Shown here one piece after another: positions 58,166 through 64,000 of a DNA stretch of 64,000 nt (its first letter is position 1; each line of letters opens with the position of its first letter). This DNA is from Micropterix aruncella (taxonomy: Eukaryota; Arthropoda; Insecta; Lepidoptera; Micropterigidae): assembly GCA_944548615.1 (NCBI GenBank), contig OX155980.1, forward strand, positions 44,800,948 through 44,864,947, written 5' to 3'. A program made the position numbers and the translations under genes. Under the pieces are notes generated by a model that saw nothing but the letters and a program-made list of their open reading frames with translations, was not told the DNA's origin and did not search any database.

Positions 58166-58367
58166 GTAGATTGTATCACAAGGGAGCAAAATAATATGTT
58201 TACGGCGAGGGCGCTTTTTTGAATCCAGAGCGAAGTGAGGGATTCTAGAGTAGAATCCCTAGCGTAGCGAGGGATTATTTAGTAGAATCCTGAACGTAGC
58301 GAGGGATTCAAAAAAGCGCCTGAGCCAAAAATATTTTGCGCCCGAGTGATACACTCTACTTTTCATC
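58166..58367. repeat. Structured hairpin array next to a recombinase-like ORF
   Basis: The outer arms GTAGATTGTATCAC (about 58166) and GTGATACACTCTAC (about 58351) are inverted, followed inward by GCGCTTTTTTGAATCC and GGATTCAAAAAAGCGC, a perfect 16-bp inverted pair. Inside are three short repeats of the form GAATCC-AGCG-AGCGAGGGATT, each able to form its own small hairpin. No coding. It lies 44 bp beyond the stop of the minus-strand ORF. Confidence 0.85.
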
Positions 58368-58410
58368 ACCCTCTATGAGAAAATAAAAGGCGCCTAATAT
58401 TAATCCTTTA

Positions 58411-58836
58411 TTAATCCATCATATCAAGAAAGACTTTGTCGGGTACCTCATTAAGGAAAGTCTCCACGTTTTTGATTGAGAACACTTTGGATTTTGTAAG
58501 TTTAAATCCATCAGACATCCTATTCAGATACGCTATTAATTTCGAATATATGTCCAGTTTTACGTCCTTATTACAACTGACTGTTGATTTTAACATTGAG
58601 TAGGTACTCCAAAGAGTGGAAGGTTGTTTAGTTGTGGCTAAGTATTGGAAGTAGGCCAAAAACACAGTTTCTGAAAAATTCTTGGCGCCTCTTGCATTTC
58701 TCCATTCAATAATAATTCCAAAGGCTTTCATATATTTCTCCCAGGATTTTGCAGGTAATAGATAATCAATCACATTTCTTGCCTCAATTCTAATGCAAGT
58801 TAAATCTCGACTTTCACCGTCACTTGAAGAACTCAT
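58411..58836 (-). CDS. Orphan tyrosine-recombinase core-binding-domain protein
   Basis: An intact 141-codon minus-strand ORF starting MSSSSDGESRDL in the context GAAAAATGAG. Residues about 20-130 read as the SAM-like core-binding domain of eukaryotic tyrosine recombinases (Crypton/DIRS-type): SWEKYMKAFGIIIEWR, ETVFLAYFQYLATT, PSTLWSTYSMLKSTV, YSKLIAYLNRMSDGFKLTKS and FSIKNVETFLNEVPDKVFLD. The family normally continues directly into the catalytic domain (Arg, His-x-x-Arg, Tyr). Here the frame stops just after that boundary, and AATAAA follows immediately (58405-58410). It could bind DNA but not cut it. It may be a truncated relic, or a retained short protein acting as a regulator. The assignment rests on remembered motifs. 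Confidence 0.6.
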   Translation of the reverse strand: MSSSSDGESRDLTCIRIEARNVIDYLLPAKSWEKYMKAFGIIIEWRNARGAKNFSETVFLAYFQYLATTKQPSTLWSTYSMLKSTVSCNKDVKLDIYSKLIAYLNRMSDGFKLTKSKVFSIKNVETFLNEVPDKVFLDMMD

Positions 58837-59104
58837 TTTTCAAAACAAAACAATGAATTTCTTACAATCCGTGAAAATTGTCGAAAACGCGGGCGACAAA
58901 AACAATTGACGTTCGCGCGTTTTTAATTTCATTTGTTTTTTTTTATTTAGACGGCGGCGCGACTAGGGGCCGTCGTAACAGCCAGTCTTTATTGAAATAA
59001 TATTTGCGTTCGATTTCTTCGGCGCTGAAGACTAAGATGTTCCAAATTAAAAAGTGAGCCGCAAAGATAATTGCGGCGCACTTATAAAGTTTCTTATAGA
59101 AAAC
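58837..59104. other. 5' flank of the recombinase-like ORF
   Basis: GC-mixed sequence with CpG-containing text (about 58870-58925). No TATA box is obvious. It would hold the promoter and leader of the ORF if it is expressed. Confidence 0.3.
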
Positions 59105-59515
59105 ACCACTTTTGGGCCCACTTAAAGGCGAACCAAGTCGTCCTTTTCGAATAGATGGGATGAAAATACTTTTTCTCCTCGTTGGTTGGTAGGACGAGAT
59201 AGGAAAAATCGAATTTCGAACCTGCTACCCGATGCAAAGAAAATTTGAATTTCGATCGGGCGTCATCTCAATCATTTAATTGCATATGCGAGTCGCCCTA
59301 AAATTCGCCGTTAAAATTCGTATTTCGAATGAGCGATACAACGCAAAGAAGATTTAAATTTGGAACGGGCGTCGCCGCACTCTTTAAAAAATCGGTAATC
59401 TTACCCCAAGACTTTCACAACTAGAGCTGTCGACTATTCAAGACTTTCAAGTCCTTAAGTCCAATATTTCGTGATTGATTTATGACTAGTGCGTCCGCTT
59501 ACCGGTGCACCGATT
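59105..59515 (+). repeat. Left part of a dispersed repeat interrupted by a LINE
   Basis: It shares TCGAATTTCGAACCTGC/AAAATTTGAATTTCGATCGG-type subrepeats and CCAATATTTCGTGATTGATT with 57.35-58.16 kb. It stops at GTGCACCGATTTA, where the LINE begins. Confidence 0.7.
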
Positions 59516-61045
59516 TATTGGGACCTATGTTTTATTTGATATATTGCAAACTATATCGAATATATTTTTTAAATCAAAAGTGTACCAATTCGCTGATGAC
59601 ACAGCGATAGTGGTTGAGCACGATGACGTAAATACTGCAAACACAATCATGAACCAACAATTCCTACAACTGTTGCGCTGGTCCCATGACAACGGCCTCG
59701 TTATCAACCATACGAAGACAAAGGTATTGTACGTCACCTCTCCCTATAAAAAAAGGGGCGAGATAGCTATTAAAGCACACTCGTATACGTGCATTCACGA
59801 TAACGTATCACATCTAAACTGCTCCTGCAATAGTCTAGAGGTTGTGAGTACACATAAATACCTGGGCTTAATACTTGACAAAAACTTTAATTGGGAAAGT
59901 CACATACTTCTACTGTGTGGAAAACTCAGGTATTTTTTAAAACTATTCTTTCACCTGAAATCCATAGTACCTCATAATATTATGAAAATCATATACTTTT
60001 CACTTGTAAATTCTATACTAGGATATGGCATTCATGTATGGGGACTTACATTTCCCACGTACGTTAGGAAAGTGGAAAATATTCAAATTCGAATACTGAA
60101 ACAAATGGCACCAAAAGGCTCAATACAAATTAAGCAAAATAATTACACAGAACTCTACTCCTCATTTGATGTCTTGCCTATAAGTTTCTTAGTATGGTAT
60201 AAAATTCTGCTTGACAACATCGAAAACGGTTCGTTACGAATACCTGCCGATCATGTACACAGAACTCGGCTATGTGAAAAGGGGTATTTGAAATATAACA
60301 AGCAATACAATTATTACGGCGATAGAACTCTTGAATTCATTGTTCCAAAATTATTCAATCACTTTTCAATAAAATTAGACAACTCAATCAGCAAATACTT
60401 ACTAAAGAAAATATTGAAACTTATACTACTAAGCAACCTAAATAATGACTTACCCAGGCGAGCTAATTGAAATAATTTAAATATTATGTAATATAAATAC
60501 TATAACAGAGAAATTAAAAACTATATTAGTGTAAATTAGCATAAATATGTAAAAGCAGTAGCATAACTGTGACAAGTAAAAATTCTATTAGACTAAATTA
60601 GCATTAACATCAAGTAGAATAATTATGGTAAACCAAGCTAATTAAGATAAGTTAGGTTAGGTTAGGGCATAAGTATAGATATCTAGTATGAATCATTTTA
60701 TTAGTGTAATCATTTGTTATTGTAATTGTAAACAAAGTAAGTATACCTGGATAATTAGTAAAGGTTAGGTTAGATTAGTAAGTAGGCATATCAATTTAGT
60801 GGAAAAGCATATTTATAAGTGTATATTCAGCTAGTTATGATAGGAGATATAGGTTAGATTAGGTTAGGTTAGGAAGTCAATGCATCTACTTAACGTAGAA
60901 AGTTATAATAGTTAATAAAAGTATAATAGGTAATAGATAATATAAGTCAGATATAAACACATTATTGTTAGTTACCCACTGAAAAGGCACTAGCCTTAGT
61001 GGGGAACTGTGACATGTAATTTGTATCTTTTTTTTTTTTATGAAT
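59516..61045 (+). mobile_element. 5'-truncated CR1/jockey-like LINE inserted in an older repeat
   Basis: The left boundary is where LINE text LGPM-FYLIY (RT region before the active site) replaces the repeat. The right boundary is after the T-rich tail at about 61030-61045, where ACCACATTCTTTTCAACTC resumes the repeat seen at 57574. The interior has the RT C-terminus ORF and about 560 bp of 3' UTR containing short GTTAG repeats (60650-60668). Confidence 0.75.
59575..60470 (+). pseudogene. LINE reverse transcriptase C-terminal ORF fragment
   Basis: A long uninterrupted frame to the stop at 60468-60470. It begins effectively at SKVYQFADDTAIVVEHDD, the catalytic F/YADD motif with both aspartates intact. 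It continues NGLVINHTKTKVLYV, a cysteine-containing HLNCSCN segment, THKYLGLILDKNFNWESHI, and SILGYGIHVWG, then a basic C-terminus ending LNNDLPRRAN. A frame change between about 59545 and 59575 separates it from the upstream LGPM piece. Absence of endonuclease and the first RT motifs makes it non-autonomous, but the late decay suggests a fairly young copy. It is related to 38.8-39.57 kb. Confidence 0.85.
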
Positions 61046-61290
61046 AATGACTACTACCAAACCACATTCTTTTCAACTCTTGCAATGTCAACTCGTGGAG
61101 TAATATATACACACACAGACATACAGAGATACTTCAGCCTGAAAATAATCCTTATCGTCTAGGGGGAGTGGGGGGGGGGTCGAATTATTAAATTAGATAT
61201 ATCCTTCATCCCAAAAAAAATGCGCGTTCACAATGCTTTCTCAACTGCTGGTTGGTCGATGGACAGGGAATGTAAAATTAATGTTTTTAT
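61046..61290 (+). repeat. Right part of the repeat interrupted by the LINE
   Basis: TTCTTTTCAACTC, ACACACACAGACATACAGAG and CGCGTTCACAATGCTTTC match the middle of the repeat at 57574-57760. A G run lies near 61170-61180. Confidence 0.7.
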
Positions 61291-61319
61291 TTATTTTAAA
61301 GGCTACCGGCAAGCATCGA

Positions 61320-61745
61320 AATAACGATTAGAATCGGCTCCAGACGCCCAGAATCGGCTCCTCTACACCCAGAATCGGCTCCCGACGAGGCTACTCTTCC
61401 ACGGTCAACAGCAAAAACACGCAATTTTGTATACGCATTCAATTATGATAGTACGTTCTAAATTTCACCATGACATGGCTACTACACCCAGGGTTTGGTC
61501 CCGGTGTGGAGACTCCCCAACGGTCAACAGCACAGAAACGAAATTTTGTTTACGTATTCAATTTAGATAGCCCGTTCTAAATTTCACCGCGACAGGGCTG
61601 CTGCACCTAGGGTTGGCTTCCACCGAGAGGCCTCTTCAACGGTCAACAGCACAAACACGAAATTCTATATAGCATTCAATTATAACAGCCTATTCTAAGT
61701 CCCACTATGACATGGCTGCCACATCCAGGATTTACTCGGGACAGA
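61320..61745. repeat. 119-bp tandem repeat, three units, plus a short AGAATCGGCTCC repeat
   Basis: ACGGTCAACAGCA starts at 61401, 61520 and 61639, spacing 119. Each is followed by ACGAAATTTTGT-like, GCATTCAATT-like, TTCTAAATTTCACC-like and CACCCAGGGTTTGG-like text with moderate divergence. Before it, AGAATCGGCTCC occurs three times at about 20-bp spacing (about 61330-61381). No ORF spans the units. Confidence 0.92.
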
Positions 61746-63058
61746 GCATTTTAATAAAAGCTTGTTATTGAAAATGAGTTTTTATTATTAACTTATATAA
61801 GAACGAAAAAAGAAATTTGCGGAAGGTATATCTATATGTAAAGATCATTCTGAACCTAAGGTGTCCCTATTACGTGGTTTTCCTAATATTTATGGGATAA
61901 TAAACTAAACCTTACAATTAAGGGATTTAAAAATTCGAAACCTTCGACATTAAAATTAAATATAACCTGTATAAACAGGGTTTAGAGAAAGAATCACAAA
62001 AATATCAACGAGAATAAAGGTTAAAAAATGTATGCTGCCATTAAAGTTTTATTAGTCATATTATCCGCTGTTTATCAAATATTAAATATTATTATTCTTT
62101 GTAATTTTTTTTCATATCTTTGTATCTGCGTCATAGTCATGATATGGAGTACCAGATGTTTTAGTATTTTCCTAGAATTGTTAAAGATTAACACAATATT
62201 AACCATCCCACAGTTTTCAACATGTTTAATTACAAAAAAAATAAATGTATAAATATAGTATACCACGGTAATTATAATTACATATATAGGTACACATATA
62301 TAAACCTACGAAAGCTGCTCACTAAAATATATTAATAATGTAGTAATTGTATATTAAAATCATAACCAACATGTTATTAAATAGTGAACAGCCTTCACGC
62401 AATATTATTTAGTAATAATGTTGAAATTCTTACCTGTGTATCTCGTACGAGCGACCATGGTTCATTCATCCGCTCTCCCCTCCCCCCGAACATGTTCTGA
62501 ATCAAATATGAATTAGACACGGGTTAATCTTTTCAAATGTAAACATTTTTCATGCACATAATTAATTATTATGTTTTCATAATATTTCTATAATGCATAC
62601 AATATTTTATTGTAAACGTAATAGTGTATTTATTAAGATAGGGTATTTATTTAGTGGGAACGAATGTTGGTGTTTGATATGTCATTTGTCAAAGAAAACC
62701 AAATTTCGGCTTTTGGCGAGATTTCGTCGTCTTCGGAAAATATCCACAGTGTAAAGAGTAAATTGTATATACCTACCTACACTAAATTTAAATTCATATG
62801 TGTACATAATTTAGTTTTAAAAAAAGCGATAATATTATTTATTTTATTTAGGAAATTACAGTGAAGATATGTAATAATAACATTAATCGTCGTAAATAAA
62901 TCATACACGGAAAACAATATAATCTTTTATCTCTAGTAATTTTTGTTTTTACAAAAAAAGATGGTGAGGAGGGTAATGGAGGGGAGAAGATGAAAATAGA
63001 ATGAAAAAAATAATAATAACACAGAAGTGCTTAATCAGAAGATATATATATATACACA
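61746..63058. other. No gene seen; AT-rich
   Basis: Short AT-driven frames on both strands at 62028-62266; none has a domain. Confidence 0.6.
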
Positions 63059-63686
<628 letters not shown>

Positions 63687-63886
63687 NNNNNNNNNNNNNN
63701 NNNNNNNNNNNNNNNNNNNNNNNNNNNNNNNNNNNNNNNNNNNNNNNNNNNNNNNNNNNNNNNNNNNNNNNNNNNNNNNNNNNNNNNNNNNNNNNNNNNN
63801 NNNNNNNNNNNNNNNNNNNNNNNNNNNNNNNNNNNNNNNNNNNNNNNNNNNNNNNNNNNNNNNNNNNNNNNNNNNNNNNNNNNNNN
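63687..63886. other. Assembly gap (200 N)
   Basis: Exactly 200 N after a TA tract, as at 1412-1611. The real size is unknown. Confidence 0.99.
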
Positions 63887-64000
63887 TTTATTTTGGAAAC
63901 CAGTTTTTTTCACTCATTTCGATTTTCGCATTTTGTATTACATATTTGGGTCACTTCCTCGACGTAAAAACATGAGAGTTCTTCACGACTGAGTACATAA
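63887..64000. other. Short unassigned end of window
   Basis: 114 bp, nothing recognised. Confidence 0.5.

Noticed and set aside
60640..60880. TTAGG-like telomeric repeats
   Set aside because: Only two to three GTTAG units occur at a time, scattered in a LINE 3' UTR; no telomeric array.

Overview
The window looks like gene-poor, transposon-rich nuclear DNA from an arthropod, most likely a moth or butterfly. No bacterial gene organisation, rRNA or functional tRNA gene is visible. The evidence is AT-rich DNA full of insect transposable elements: an intact Ty3/gypsy element, CR1/jockey-like and RTE-like LINE remnants, a Penelope remnant, mariner relics, a tRNA-derived SINE, Helitron-like ends and a TTAA-flanked piggyBac-like element. 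Repeat ends at about 2.7-2.84 kb and 42.9-43.5 kb resemble repeats I know from Lepidoptera. The order is therefore an inference. No host gene could be supported. Two 200-base N runs are scaffold gaps.

Layout. 0-14 kb is dominated by long (TA)n microsatellites. They alternate with diverged, inverted and tandem copies of a roughly 0.57-0.62 kb repeat family, two large palindromes (6953-7220 and 13132-13626) and a 2.76-kb Tc1/mariner-type transposon (10147-12909). That transposon has about 470-bp terminal inverted repeats and a broken, intron-containing transposase, and it sits inside a (TA)n tract. 14-24 kb is AT-rich, with a 300-bp-period tandem repeat, a decayed CR1/jockey-like LINE (17.85-20.06 kb) and an RTE-like reverse transcriptase relic (22.2-23.03 kb). 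24009-29858 is a complete minus-strand Ty3/gypsy retrotransposon with two apparently identical 920-bp LTRs, an ATGC target duplication, gag, and a 1231-codon pol running into the 3' LTR.

30-46 kb holds a 198-bp MITE-like element, two mariner relics, Helitron-like sequences, one more copy of the 0.6-kb family, LINE pieces at 38.8-40.1 and 44.8-45.2 kb, and several GC-rich islands of unknown function. 46.8-58.2 kb holds a small inverted-repeat transposon with a 43-codon ORF, a Penelope GIY-YIG relic, a palindromic MITE, a mariner relic, two full SINEs and a piggyBac-like element. 57.3-61.3 kb is a dispersed repeat field split by a 5'-truncated LINE. It also contains the most unusual coding item: a 141-codon ORF (58836-58411, minus) that looks like only the core-binding half of a tyrosine recombinase, with a structured hairpin array just downstream. 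61.3-61.75 kb has a 119-bp tandem repeat, and the window ends in a (TA)n tract and a gap.

No pathway or operon is shared between genes here. The content is layered mobile elements: mariner-type into (TA)n, and LINE into an older repeat. The gypsy element is the only one with all parts apparently intact.
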